From the NCBI RefSeq assembly GCF_013364155.1, contig NZ_CP054916.1:5205001-5269000 (forward strand): 64,000 nt of DNA, read 5' to 3'. This document shows, one piece after another, positions 8,543 to 17,410 of this stretch; the stretch's first letter is position 1; each line of letters starts with the position of its first letter. The DNA comes from Streptomyces sp. NA02950. GTDB taxonomy: Bacteria > Actinomycetota > Actinomycetes > Streptomycetales > Streptomycetaceae. The position numbers and the translations under genes are program-made. The notes beneath the pieces were generated by a model, which saw nothing but the letters and a program-made list of their open reading frames with translations, was not told the DNA's origin and made no database searches.

Positions 8543-9507
8543 CGGAGAAGTATTTCACGGACGCCGAGGTCGACCTGCTGGAACACCACGGCACCCAACT
8601 GGTCCGGGTCACCCCGCGCCACGGGGGCGACGGACCGGGGTGGATCGCCGCCAACGTGGACGGGCTGCGGTCGGCGATGCTGGACCACGCCGCGGTGATG
8701 GTGAAGAACCTGGGCCTGGGCGAGCAGGACGAACTCGCGGGGCTCGCCGGGCTGATCGGCGGGCGGACGCTGGAGTACAACGAGCGCTCCACCCCGCGCA
8801 GCCGGGTCAAGGGGAACGTCTACACCTCCACCGAGTACCCGGCCGACCAGTCCATTCCGCAGCACAACGAGAGCGCGTACTCCCACAACTGGCCGCACAA
8901 CCTCTTCCTGTACTGCGCCAAGGCGGCGGCCACCGGCGGGGAGACCCCGGTGGCCGACAGCGGCGCGGTCCTGGACCGGCTGCCGGAGGACCTGGTGGCG
9001 CGGTTCGAGGAGCACGGGGTGCTCTACACCCGCACCTATCGCACCGGGATGGGCCTGTCCTGGCAGGAGGGGTTCCAGACCGAGGACAAGGCGCAGGTGG
9101 ACCGCTACTGCGCCGAGCACGGTATCGAGGCGGAGTGGGACGGCGAGGTGCTGCGCACCCGCCAGCGCCGTCCGGCGGTGGTGGAACACCCGCTCACCGG
9201 GCGCAGGGTGTGGTTCAACCAGGCGCATCTGTTCCATGTGCACGCGCTCCCGGAGGCGGTGCGCGAAGGGCTGCTGGAGATCTGCGGCGAGGACGGGCTG
9301 CCGCGGAACGCCTACGCCGGCGACGGCACCCCGATCACCGCGGAGGAGCTGGCCACGATCCTGGACGTGTACGCCACCACCACGCTCGCCGAGCGGTGGG
9401 AGGACGGCGATCTGATCATGATCGACAACATCCTCACCACGCACGGGCGGCGCCCTTTCACCGGGGACCGCAAGGTGCTGGTGTCGATGACCCGGCGCGA
9501 GGGGTAG
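8539..9507 (+). CDS. TauD/SyrP/AsnO-like Fe(II)/2-oxoglutarate hydroxylase
   Basis: A 322-residue non-haem iron dioxygenase of the TauD/TfdA fold, closest in motif pattern to AsnO and SyrP, which beta-hydroxylate asparagine or aspartate for peptide antibiotics. The proximal iron ligands are H109 and E111 in PQHNESAYS; this HxE form, rather than HxD, is shared with AsnO/SyrP. The distal ligand is H302 in ILTTHGRRPF. R306 or a nearby Arg would bind 2-oxoglutarate. Module 2 of the first NRPS reads as Asn-specific, so beta-hydroxylation of Asn, free or carrier-bound, is the simplest role. The gene overlaps the RHS gene by ATGA and is followed 7 bp later by the P450. Confidence 0.88.
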   Translation: MTEKYFTDAEVDLLEHHGTQLVRVTPRHGGDGPGWIAANVDGLRSAMLDHAAVMVKNLGLGEQDELAGLAGLIGGRTLEYNERSTPRSRVKGNVYTSTEYPADQSIPQHNESAYSHNWPHNLFLYCAKAAATGGETPVADSGAVLDRLPEDLVARFEEHGVLYTRTYRTGMGLSWQEGFQTEDKAQVDRYCAEHGIEAEWDGEVLRTRQRRPAVVEHPLTGRRVWFNQAHLFHVHALPEAVREGLLEICGEDGLPRNAYAGDGTPITAEELATILDVYATTTLAERWEDGDLIMIDNILTTHGRRPFTGDRKVLVSMTRREG

Positions 9508-9514
9508 GCGCGGG

Positions 9515-10801
9515 ATGTCCGGTCAGCCGCCGAACGCCCTCGATGAGCCGAACGCCCTCGACGGGCCGGAACCCGCCGAGGCCGATCTCACCGAGGCCGA
9601 TCTCACCGAGGTCGATCTCACCGATCCGCAGACCTTCCTGAACCGTGACCCGGCGCCCATGTGGCGGCGGTTCCGGGAGCACAGCCCGGTGCACTGGCAT
9701 CCCACCGAGGGGCTGATGCCCGGCTTCTGGGTGCTCTCCCGCTACCGGGACGTGATGTCGGTCTACCGCGACAACCGCGCCTTCACCTCGGAGAAGGGCA
9801 ACGTCCTCACCACCCTGCTCCAGGGCGGCGACTCGGCGAGCGGCAAGATGCTCGCCGTCACCGACGGGGTCCGCCACCGCGAGATCCGCAATCTGCTGCT
9901 CAAGGCGTTCGCGCCACGGGTGCTGGAGCGGGTGGTGGCGGGGGTGCGACGGCGCACCGAACGGCTGGTGCGCACCGCCGTCGAGCGCGGTGGCTGCGAC
10001 TTCGCCCAGGACGTGGCCGAGCACATCCCGATGGCCACCATCGCCGATCTGCTCGGTGTCCCGGAGTCCGACCGGGGCTATCTGCTCACCCTCACCAAAC
10101 AGGCGCTGAGCGCGGAGGAGGCCGGGCAGAGCGCCCAGGACTCCCTGGTGGCCCGCAACGAACTGCTGCTGTACTTCGCCGAGCTGGCCGAGGAGCGGCG
10201 CGAGGAGCCCACCGGGGACGTGGTCAGCGTGCTGGCCACGGCGACGGTCGACGGTGAGCCGCTCACCGAGGAAGAGATCGTCTTCAACTGCTACAGCCTG
10301 ATCCTCGGCGGCGACGAGACCAGCCGGCTGTCGATGATCTGCGGGATGCGGGAGCTGATCGAGCACCCGGTGCAGTGGAAGCGGCTGCGCGGCGGGGACG
10401 TCACGGTGGACAGCGCCGTGGAGGAGGTGCTGCGCTGGGTCACCCCGGCCATGCACTTCGGACGGCGGGCCGTGGTGGACACCGACATCGGCGGACAGCG
10501 GATCCGCGCCGGGGACATCGTCACCCTGTGGAACAGCTCCGCGAATTACGACGAGGAGGTGTTCGCCGCTCCGGAGGAATTCGATCTGGGCCGCACACCG
10601 AACAAGCACGTGTCGTTCGGATACGGACCGCACTTCTGTCTCGGCGCTTATCTGGGGCGTGCGGAAATCCACGCGATGCTCACCGCGCTGCGCACTTTTG
10701 TGGCCGAGGCGGAGTTGACCGGACCGGGCCGGCCGATCCACTCCAACTTTCTGCACGGCTACAGCAGTCTGCCGGTGTCCCTGACCCCGGCCACCGCCTG
10801 A
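9515..10801 (+). CDS. Cytochrome P450 hydroxylase
   Basis: A 428-residue soluble bacterial P450. The I-helix motif is LGGDETSR (264-271), replacing the more usual AGxxTT. The ExxR pair is E304/R307 and the haem-binding loop is FGYGPHFCLG with ligand C375. The N-terminus (about residues 5-38) is unusual, with repeated NALD(E/G)PE and E(A/V)DLT units encoded by short tandem DNA repeats. The start ATG has GAGGGG 10 bp upstream, inside the end of the hydroxylase gene. The protein likely hydroxylates an amino-acid side chain or oxidises the acyl chain. P450s of this size do both in related clusters, and the sequence does not decide. A strong hairpin after the stop ends the operon. Confidence 0.93.
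   Translation: MSGQPPNALDEPNALDGPEPAEADLTEADLTEVDLTDPQTFLNRDPAPMWRRFREHSPVHWHPTEGLMPGFWVLSRYRDVMSVYRDNRAFTSEKGNVLTTLLQGGDSASGKMLAVTDGVRHREIRNLLLKAFAPRVLERVVAGVRRRTERLVRTAVERGGCDFAQDVAEHIPMATIADLLGVPESDRGYLLTLTKQALSAEEAGQSAQDSLVARNELLLYFAELAEERREEPTGDVVSVLATATVDGEPLTEEEIVFNCYSLILGGDETSRLSMICGMRELIEHPVQWKRLRGGDVTVDSAVEEVLRWVTPAMHFGRRAVVDTDIGGQRIRAGDIVTLWNSSANYDEEVFAAPEEFDLGRTPNKHVSFGYGPHFCLGAYLGRAEIHAMLTALRTFVAEAELTGPGRPIHSNFLHGYSSLPVSLTPATA
9578..9622 (+). repeat. Three tandem 15-bp repeats in the P450 gene
   Basis: GAGGCCGATCTCACC occurs at 9578-9592 and 9593-9607, and with one change (GAGGTCGATCTCACC) at 9608-9622. It encodes EADLT, EADLT, EVDLT. Just upstream, a second short repeat (CCGAACGCCCTCGA) occurs twice, near 9529 and 9547. 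The repeats lengthen the N-terminus ahead of the P450 fold. Confidence 0.85.
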
Positions 10802-10814
10802 GCCACCGCATCCG

Positions 10815-10845
10815 ACTGCCCCGGCCGTCCCCAGGCCGGGGCAGT
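10815..10845 (+). terminator. Hairpin terminator after the P450 gene
   Basis: Perfect 12-bp arms ACTGCCCCGGCC (10815-10826) and GGCCGGGGCAGT (10834-10845) with a 7-nt loop, 14 bp beyond the P450 stop. It separates the P450 operon from the NRPS operon. Confidence 0.75.
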
Positions 10846-11062
10846 CTCCGTACCGGGCGGCCGTCGAGGTGCGGGGTGGCCGTCGAGGTGCGGAGCAGCC
10901 GTCGACGGTAGCCGTCCGGCGCGCATCCGGTACAGCGCGATACGCATTCTTCGATATGCGTTTCTCGGCGATTTCAAGTTTTTCATGCGCCCCTGGGGCC
11001 GTTCCCGAAGCTCCGTAGGGTTGGGCCCGATCGATGAGCCTACCCAATCGAGGTGAATGGCA
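10846..11062 (+). promoter_or_regulatory. Upstream region of the NRPS operon
   Basis: Non-coding stretch that must carry the NRPS promoter. It has two copies of GGCCGTCGAGGTGCGG (10859-10874 and 10878-10893) and a partial third copy near 10896. An inverted repeat ACGCAT-N8-ATGCGT lies at 10942-10961 and overlaps a GATATG that could be a -10 element (10953-10958). No good -35 is visible, which suits a promoter that needs an activator. The ribosome site GAGGTGA is at 11050-11056. Confidence 0.4.
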
Positions 11063-14000
11063 ATGGCCGATCAGAATGGTCCCCATGTGCCGCTGACGGC
11101 CGCCCAGTCCGGAATGTGGCTCGCCCAGCAGGTGAATCCGGACAACCCGATGTACAGCATCGCCGAATGCGTCGAGATATCCGGTCCGGTCGACACCGTG
11201 CTGTTCGAGGCCGCGCTGCGGCGCACCGTGGACGAGGCCGACACCCTGCGGCTGCGGTTCGTGCCCGGTGCCGAGGGTCCGCGCCAGATCGTCCAGGAGG
11301 CCGTGGACTGGCCGCTGCACACGCTCGATGTGAGCGGCGCTGCCGATCCCTCCGCGGAGGCGGAGGCGTGGATGCTCGCGCGGGTGGCGGCCCCGGTGGA
11401 TCTCTCCGCGGGGCCGCTGTTCACGTTCGGGCTGATCACCCTGGCCGAGGACCGGTACACCTGGTTCAGCCGGGTGCACCACGCCATCGTGGACGGCTAC
11501 AGCTGGTCGCTGATCGTGGCCCGGGTCGCCGAGGTGTACACCGCGCTGGTGGCCGGGGACGAGCCGTCGCCCGACCGGTTCGGGTCGGTGCGTGAGCTGG
11601 TGGCCCAGGACCTGGCCTACCGGGAGTCCGAACGGTTCGCCGAGGACCGGGAGTTCTGGACCGGCCGACTGGCGGGTCTCGGCGAGCCGGTCAGCCTGGC
11701 GCCGCGGCCGGACCGGGTGCCCACCGACCATGTGCGGCTGGCCGGGGAGGTGCCCGCCAAGACCGCCGACGGCCTGCGCGCGCTGGGCCGGGAGACCGGG
11801 GTGAGCTGGCCGGCCGTGACGGTCGCCGCCATCGCCGCCTATCTGCACCGGCTCACCGGCGCCACCGATGTGGTGCTGGGCCTTGCCGTGGCCGCCCGCC
11901 CCGACCCGGCCGCCCGGAGGACCCCCGGGATGGTCTCCAACGCGCTGCCGCTGCGGACCGAGGTCGGCCCGGACACCACCGTGGCCGCGCTGCTCACTTC
12001 GGTCAGCCGCGAACTCCACCAGGTGCTGCGCCATCAGCGCTACCGCTACGAGGACGTGCACCGCGATCTGCGCCGGGTGGGGACGCGCAAGCGGCTGTGG
12101 GGCCCGGAGATCAACCTCATCATGTACGGCACCCCGCTGACCTTCGCGGGCCGCCCCTCGACCGTGCGCGGCTTCTCCATCGGCCCGGAGGAGGATCTGT
12201 CGCTGGTGGTCGACAACCGGGAGCCGGGCGACGGCTTCCTCGTCGACTTCCACGCCAACGCCGATCTGTACGACCACGACGCGGTCGCGGACCACCGGCA
12301 GCGGCTGGTGGACTTCCTCGCCACCCTGGCCGACGCCGCGCCCGGGGACACCGTCGGCGCACTCGAACTGCCGCTGCCCGAGGGCTGGATCGCGCCGGTG
12401 GCCGCGTCCGCCCCGGCGCCCGCCGAGGAGGCCGTACGGGCGCCGTACCGCGCCCCGCGCACCCCGCGCGAACGGACCCTGTGCGCCCTGGTCGCCGAGG
12501 TGCTGAAGGCCGAACGCATCGGCCTGGACGACGACTTCTTCGAACGCGGCGGCCATTCGCTCTCCGCCATCCGGCTGCTCGGCCGGATCCGCGAGACCCT
12601 GGGCGCCGAGCTGTCGGTGCGCACCGTCTTCGAGGCGCCGACCGTGGCCCGGCTGGTGACCCGGATCGAGGGTGCCGACGGCGCCCGTACCGCCCTGGCG
12701 CCGATGGCGCGCCCCGCCGAGCTTCCGCTGTCGCTCACCCAGCAGCGGCTGTGGTTCATGAACCGGCTCCAAGCTCCCACCGGCGCCTACAACATGGGGC
12801 TCGCGCTGCGGCTGTCCGGGCGGCTGGACCGGCCGGCGCTGGGGCGGGCGCTGTCCGATGTGCTGGCCCGCCACGAGAGCCTGCGCACCTGTTTCCCGGA
12901 CACCGACGGGCGCCCGCGGCAGCACGTCCTCAGCCCCGCCGAGGCGGATGCCCGGGTGGTGCTGTCGGTCACCGAGGTGACCGAGGACGCGCTCGACGCC
13001 ACCGTGGCCGCCGTGGTGGCCGAGGGCTTCGACCTGGCGGCCGGACCGCCGGTACGGCCCCGGCTGCTGGTGCTCGGCCCCGAGGAGCACGTACTGCTGG
13101 TGGTGCTGCACCACATCGTCGCCGACGGGCTCTCGCTCGCCCCGCTCGCCCGCGATCTGGGCCGGGCGTACACCGCGCGGGCGGCGGGCGCCGCACCCGA
13201 TCTCCCGCCGCTCGCGGTCCAGTACGCCGACTACACCCTGTGGCAGCACACCGTGCTCGGCAGCGAGGACAGCACCGACAGCGCCGACAGCCCGCTCGGC
13301 CGCCAGCTCGCGTACTGGAAGCGGACCCTGGAGGGGCTGCCGGAGGAGCTGTCGCTGCCGGCCGACCGGCCCCGGCCGCCGGGCTTGAGCCAGCGCGGGG
13401 ACATCGTGCGGTTCGCCGTCGGCGCCGGACTCCGGACCCGGCTCGCGGAGCTCGCCCGCGCCCACGGCGCCAGTCTGTTCATGGTCTTCCAGAGCGCGGT
13501 GGCCGTGCTGCTGAACAAGCTGGGCGCGGGCGAGGACATCCCGCTGGGCAGCGCGGTGGCCGGGCGCACCGATCCGGCGCTGGACGATCTCATCGGCTGC
13601 TTCGTGAACACCGTGGTGTTCCGCAACGACCTCACCGGCGACCCGAGCTTCGCCGAACTCCTCGGCCGTTCCCGGGAGATGGCGCTCGCCGCCCACGCCC
13701 ATCAGGACGTGCCGTTCGAGCGGCTGGTGGAGGCGCTCAACCCGGAGCGCTCCCTGTCCCGGAACCCGCTGTTCCAGGTGATGATGGATGTGCAGACGCC
13801 GTCCGAATCCACCCTGGAACTCCCGGGGCTGACCGCCACCCCGCAGCAGGTCGACCCCGGAGTCACCAAGATCGACCTGCTGTTCGGCCTGGACGAACGG
13901 GCCGCCGACCAGGGCGCCGCCACCGGGATCGACGGACGGCTGGAGTACGCCACCGATCTGTTCGACCGCGACACCGTCGAGCGGATGGCCGACCGGTTCG

Positions 14001-17000
14001 TACGGCTGCTGGACGCGGTGACCGCCGACCCCGACCGCCCGCTCAGCGCCATCGGACTGCTCACCGCCGCCGAGCGCGAACGGCTGCTGTACGGCGTCAA
14101 CCAGGCGCCCACCGTGACGCCCCGCGCGCTGCTCCCCGAGCTGTTCCAGACGCAGGCCGCCCGCACCCCGGACGCGCCCGCCCTGACCGAGGGCGCGCTG
14201 ACGTATCGCTACGCCGAGCTGAACGTACGCGCCAACCGGCTGGCCCACGAGCTGATCGCGCGCGGCGCCGGACCCGAGCGGCTGGTGGGCGTGGTGCTGC
14301 CGCGCTCGGCCGATCTGGTGGTGGCGCTGCTCGCGGTGGTCAAGTCGGGCGCCGCGTACGTCCCGGTGGACCCCGACTACCCGGCCGAGCGCATCGCCTT
14401 CATGCTCGCGGACGCGGATCCGGCGCTGGTGCTCACCGCCCCCTCCGCCGCCGGAGCCGTACCCGACGGGCTGCCGGTGCTCGACATCACGCGCGCCGCG
14501 GGCACGGTGGAGCGGGACCCGACCGACACCGACCGCCGCGCCCCGCTGGCCGCCGACCACCCCGCGTACGTCATCTACACCTCCGGCTCCACCGGCCGCC
14601 CCAAGGGCGTGGTGGTGGCCCACCGCTCGGTGGCGGTGTACCTCGGCTACGCGCGCGAGCGGTACCCGTCGGTGGCGGAGAGCGCGCTGCTGCACTCACC
14701 GGTCTCCTTCGACCTGACCGTCACCGCGCTCTACGCGCCGCTGATCAGCGGCGGTTGTGTGCGGGTCGGCGCGCTGGAGGGGCCGGGCGACGGTGCGCCC
14801 CGGCCCGGCTTCCTCAAGGCCACCCCGTCCCACCTGGGGCTGCTCGGAGTGCTTCCCGAGGAGTTCTCGCCCACCGGTGAACTGGTCGTCGGCGGCGAGA
14901 TGCTGCTCGGCGAGGTGGTGGCGCGGTGGCGGGAGCAGCGGCCCGGCGCCACCGTCGTCAACGAGTACGGACCCACCGAGGCCACCGTCGGCTGTGTCGA
15001 GCACCGCATCGGTCCCGAGGAGGAGATACCCGCCGGACCGGTGCCGATCGGCCGCCCGATGTGGAACTCGGCGGTCTATGTGCTGGACGGGGCGCTGCGG
15101 CCGGTGCCGCCCGGGGTGCCCGGCGAGCTGTACATCGCGGGCGGCCAGCTCGCCCGCGGCTATCTGGGCCGGCCGGGGCTGACCGCCGAACGGTTCGTCG
15201 CCGACCCGTACGGCGCCCCCGGCGCCCGGATGTACCGCTCCGGCGATCTGGCCCGCAGGCGGCCGGACGGCGTGCTGGACTACCTCGGCCGCGTCGACGA
15301 CCAGGTGAAGCTGCGCGGCTTCCGGATCGAACTCGGCGAGGTCGAGGCGGTGCTGCGGCGCCACCCGGGAGTGGCGCGGGCCGCGGTGGTGGTCCGCGAG
15401 GACCAGCCGGGGCTGCGCAGGCTCGTCGGCTACACGGTGCCCGAACCGGGCGCGGCGGTGGACGGGACGGCCCTGCGCGCCCACACCGCCGGGCTGCTGC
15501 CCGACTACATGGTGCCCAGCGCGTTCGTCGCCCTGCCGGAGCTGCCGCTCACCCCCAACGGCAAGCTGGACGCGCGGGCGCTGCCCGCCCCGGACACCGG
15601 AGCCTTCGGCCCCGACGGCGCTGACACGGAGCACCGGGCGCCGCGCGACGCCCGGGAGGAAGCGCTCGCCGGGCTGTTCGCCGAGGTGCTGGGCGTGGCG
15701 CGGGTCGGCCTCGACGACTCCTTCTTCGAGCTGGGCGGCGACAGCATCGTCTCCATCCAGCTCGTCGCCCGCGCCCGCCGGATGGGCCTGGACCTCGCCC
15801 CCAAGGACGTCTTCGAGCACAAGACGGTGGCCCGGATCGCCGCCGCGCTGCCGGCGGCCGGACCCGCCGCGGCCACCGCGTTGGAGGCGGCCGTGAGCGC
15901 CACCGGCGACCTCCCGGCCACCCCGGTGATGCGCTGGCTGGAGGAACGCGGCGGCCCCGGCGGCCCGTTCGCCGCCTTCCACCAGACCACCCTGACCCGG
16001 GTGCCGCCCGGCGCGGGCCACGACGACCGGTTCACCACCGCCCTCGCGGCCGTCCTGGACCACCACGACGCGCTGCGGATGCGCGCCCGGCGCGACGGGC
16101 GCGGCTGGACGTACCGGATCGCCGAACGCGGCGCCGTGGCCGCGCGCGACCTGGTCCGGCGGATCGACATGACCGGTCAGGACCCGGACGCGGTACGCGC
16201 CACCGTGGCCGAACAGGCCCGCGCGGCCTGGCGGCGGCTCGACCCGGAGGCCGGGGTGATGGCCCAGCTCGTCTGGTGCGACGCCGGGCCCGGTGCCCCC
16301 GGACGGCTGCTGTTCGCCGTCCACCACCTCGCGGTGGACGGGGTGTCCTGGCAGATCCTGCTCGAGGACCTGCGCACCGCCTGGGAGGCGGCGGGCGAGG
16401 GCCGTGCGCCCCAACTGCCGCCCGTCGGCACCCCGCTGCGCCACTGGGCCACCGCCCTGCGCGCACGCGCCACCGACGCCGTCCGCGCGGCCGAGAGCGG
16501 GATCTGGGCCGGGATCCTGCGGCAGCCCGCCCCCGGACTGGTGGACACCCCGCTCGACCCGGCCACCGACACCGCCGGAGCCGCCCGGCGGCTGACCATG
16601 ACCCTGCCCGCCGACCGCACCGAGCCACTGCTGACCAGCGTGCCGGCCGCCCTCCGCGCCACCGTGCACGAGGTGCTGGTCACCGCCTTCGCCCTCGCCG
16701 TCGCCGACTGGCGGGCGCGGCGCGGGGCGCCCGGCGGCCCCGGCGCCCTGATCGACCTGGAGGGCCACGGCCGCCAGGACCTCGGCGACGGCCTCGACCT
16801 GTCCCGTACCGTCGGCTGGTTCACCGATGTCCACCCCGCCCGGCTCGACCCGGGCGTGGCCGACGGCGACTGGGCCGGACTGTGGTCCGGCGGCGCGGCG
16901 GCCGGTGCGGCGCTGCGCACCGTCAAGGAGCAGCTGCGCGCCCTGCCCGGCGAGGGCATCGGCTACGGGCTGCTGCGCCGTCTCGACCCCGCCGCGGGCG

Positions 17001-17410
17001 CCCGGCTCGCCGGACTCGCCACCCCGCAGCTGCTCTTCAACTACCTGGGCCGCGCCGACGCGCCCGGATCCGGTGCGGCGGGCCACTGGAGCCCCGCCGC
17101 CGAGTCCGACGCCGTGCTCGGCGACGGCGACCCGCGTCAGCCCCTGTCGCACGTGGTGGAGCTGAACGCGGTGGCCCACCGGCATCCGGACGGCCACCGG
17201 CTGCTGGCCTCCTGGACCTGGCCGGGACGGCTGCTGTCCGACGCCGACATGCGTGAGCTGGCCGACGGCTGGTTCCGGGCCCTGCGCGCGCTGGCCGACC
17301 ACGCCGAGCGGCCGGAGGCGGGCGGCTACGCGCCGTCGGACCTGGCGCTGGTGGAGCTATCCCAAGACGAGATCGACGGCCTGGAAGCCGAGTGGAGGAC
17401 GCTGCAATGA
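11063..17410 (+). CDS. NRPS 1: modules 1-2 (C-T / C-A-T-E)
   Basis: A 2115-residue peptide synthetase. The order is: C (about 10-435, HHAIVDG at H139), T (about 467-540, Ser499 in GGHS), C (about 553-980, HHIVADG at H683), A (about 1025-1510), T (Ser1561 in GGDS) and E (about 1615-2090, HHLAVDG at H1754, EGHGR present). The first module has no A domain: C passes to T through a linker of about 30 residues. The first C domain looks like the C domain of EntF ([15 protein letters not shown]), as expected for N-acylation from a separate carrier protein. I chose ATG 11063 because GAGGTGA sits 6 bp upstream; ATG 11057 would abut that site. The E-domain end and the C-terminal tail [12 protein letters not shown] form a docking-type donor. 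The stop overlaps NRPS 2 by ATGA. Confidence 0.95.
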   Translation: MADQNGPHVPLTAAQSGMWLAQQVNPDNPMYSIAECVEISGPVDTVLFEAALRRTVDEADTLRLRFVPGAEGPRQIVQEAVDWPLHTLDVSGAADPSAEAEAWMLARVAAPVDLSAGPLFTFGLITLAEDRYTWFSRVHHAIVDGYSWSLIVARVAEVYTALVAGDEPSPDRFGSVRELVAQDLAYRESERFAEDREFWTGRLAGLGEPVSLAPRPDRVPTDHVRLAGEVPAKTADGLRALGRETGVSWPAVTVAAIAAYLHRLTGATDVVLGLAVAARPDPAARRTPGMVSNALPLRTEVGPDTTVAALLTSVSRELHQVLRHQRYRYEDVHRDLRRVGTRKRLWGPEINLIMYGTPLTFAGRPSTVRGFSIGPEEDLSLVVDNREPGDGFLVDFHANADLYDHDAVADHRQRLVDFLATLADAAPGDTVGALELPLPEGWIAPVAASAPAPAEEAVRAPYRAPRTPRERTLCALVAEVLKAERIGLDDDFFERGGHSLSAIRLLGRIRETLGAELSVRTVFEAPTVARLVTRIEGADGARTALAPMARPAELPLSLTQQRLWFMNRLQAPTGAYNMGLALRLSGRLDRPALGRALSDVLARHESLRTCFPDTDGRPRQHVLSPAEADARVVLSVTEVTEDALDATVAAVVAEGFDLAAGPPVRPRLLVLGPEEHVLLVVLHHIVADGLSLAPLARDLGRAYTARAAGAAPDLPPLAVQYADYTLWQHTVLGSEDSTDSADSPLGRQLAYWKRTLEGLPEELSLPADRPRPPGLSQRGDIVRFAVGAGLRTRLAELARAHGASLFMVFQSAVAVLLNKLGAGEDIPLGSAVAGRTDPALDDLIGCFVNTVVFRNDLTGDPSFAELLGRSREMALAAHAHQDVPFERLVEALNPERSLSRNPLFQVMMDVQTPSESTLELPGLTATPQQVDPGVTKIDLLFGLDERAADQGAATGIDGRLEYATDLFDRDTVERMADRFVRLLDAVTADPDRPLSAIGLLTAAERERLLYGVNQAPTVTPRALLPELFQTQAARTPDAPALTEGALTYRYAELNVRANRLAHELIARGAGPERLVGVVLPRSADLVVALLAVVKSGAAYVPVDPDYPAERIAFMLADADPALVLTAPSAAGAVPDGLPVLDITRAAGTVERDPTDTDRRAPLAADHPAYVIYTSGSTGRPKGVVVAHRSVAVYLGYARERYPSVAESALLHSPVSFDLTVTALYAPLISGGCVRVGALEGPGDGAPRPGFLKATPSHLGLLGVLPEEFSPTGELVVGGEMLLGEVVARWREQRPGATVVNEYGPTEATVGCVEHRIGPEEEIPAGPVPIGRPMWNSAVYVLDGALRPVPPGVPGELYIAGGQLARGYLGRPGLTAERFVADPYGAPGARMYRSGDLARRRPDGVLDYLGRVDDQVKLRGFRIELGEVEAVLRRHPGVARAAVVVREDQPGLRRLVGYTVPEPGAAVDGTALRAHTAGLLPDYMVPSAFVALPELPLTPNGKLDARALPAPDTGAFGPDGADTEHRAPRDAREEALAGLFAEVLGVARVGLDDSFFELGGDSIVSIQLVARARRMGLDLAPKDVFEHKTVARIAAALPAAGPAAATALEAAVSATGDLPATPVMRWLEERGGPGGPFAAFHQTTLTRVPPGAGHDDRFTTALAAVLDHHDALRMRARRDGRGWTYRIAERGAVAARDLVRRIDMTGQDPDAVRATVAEQARAAWRRLDPEAGVMAQLVWCDAGPGAPGRLLFAVHHLAVDGVSWQILLEDLRTAWEAAGEGRAPQLPPVGTPLRHWATALRARATDAVRAAESGIWAGILRQPAPGLVDTPLDPATDTAGAARRLTMTLPADRTEPLLTSVPAALRATVHEVLVTAFALAVADWRARRGAPGGPGALIDLEGHGRQDLGDGLDLSRTVGWFTDVHPARLDPGVADGDWAGLWSGGAAAGAALRTVKEQLRALPGEGIGYGLLRRLDPAAGARLAGLATPQLLFNYLGRADAPGSGAAGHWSPAAESDAVLGDGDPRQPLSHVVELNAVAHRHPDGHRLLASWTWPGRLLSDADMRELADGWFRALRALADHAERPEAGGYAPSDLALVELSQDEIDGLEAEWRTLQ
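11090..12690 (+). other. NRPS module 1: C-T, no A domain
   Basis: The C domain (11090-12360) has an intact HHxxxDG motif and EntF-like wording, so it is the likely acyl-accepting starter C. The T domain (12460-12680) has Ser499 in ERGGHS, the type found before LCL condensation domains. No A-domain core motif (YTSGSTG, YGPTE, YRTGD, NGKLD) lies between them. Residue 1 must be loaded in trans. Confidence 0.9.
12715..17330 (+). other. NRPS module 2: C-A-T-E, predicted D-Asn
   Basis: The C domain is LCL type ([16 protein letters not shown]), correct after a module without E. The ten-residue A-domain code, which I read by aligning to GrsA, is D-L-T-K-V-G-E-V-G-K, an Asn-type code (Glu at position 7 rather than the His usual for Asp). 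The T domain is GGDS and the E domain is intact. Confidence 0.8.

Noticed and set aside
9458..14695. A long minus-strand open frame opposite the P450 and NRPS 1
   Set aside because: Same GC-skew shadow; no domain, no ribosome site, and the opposite strand is clearly coding.
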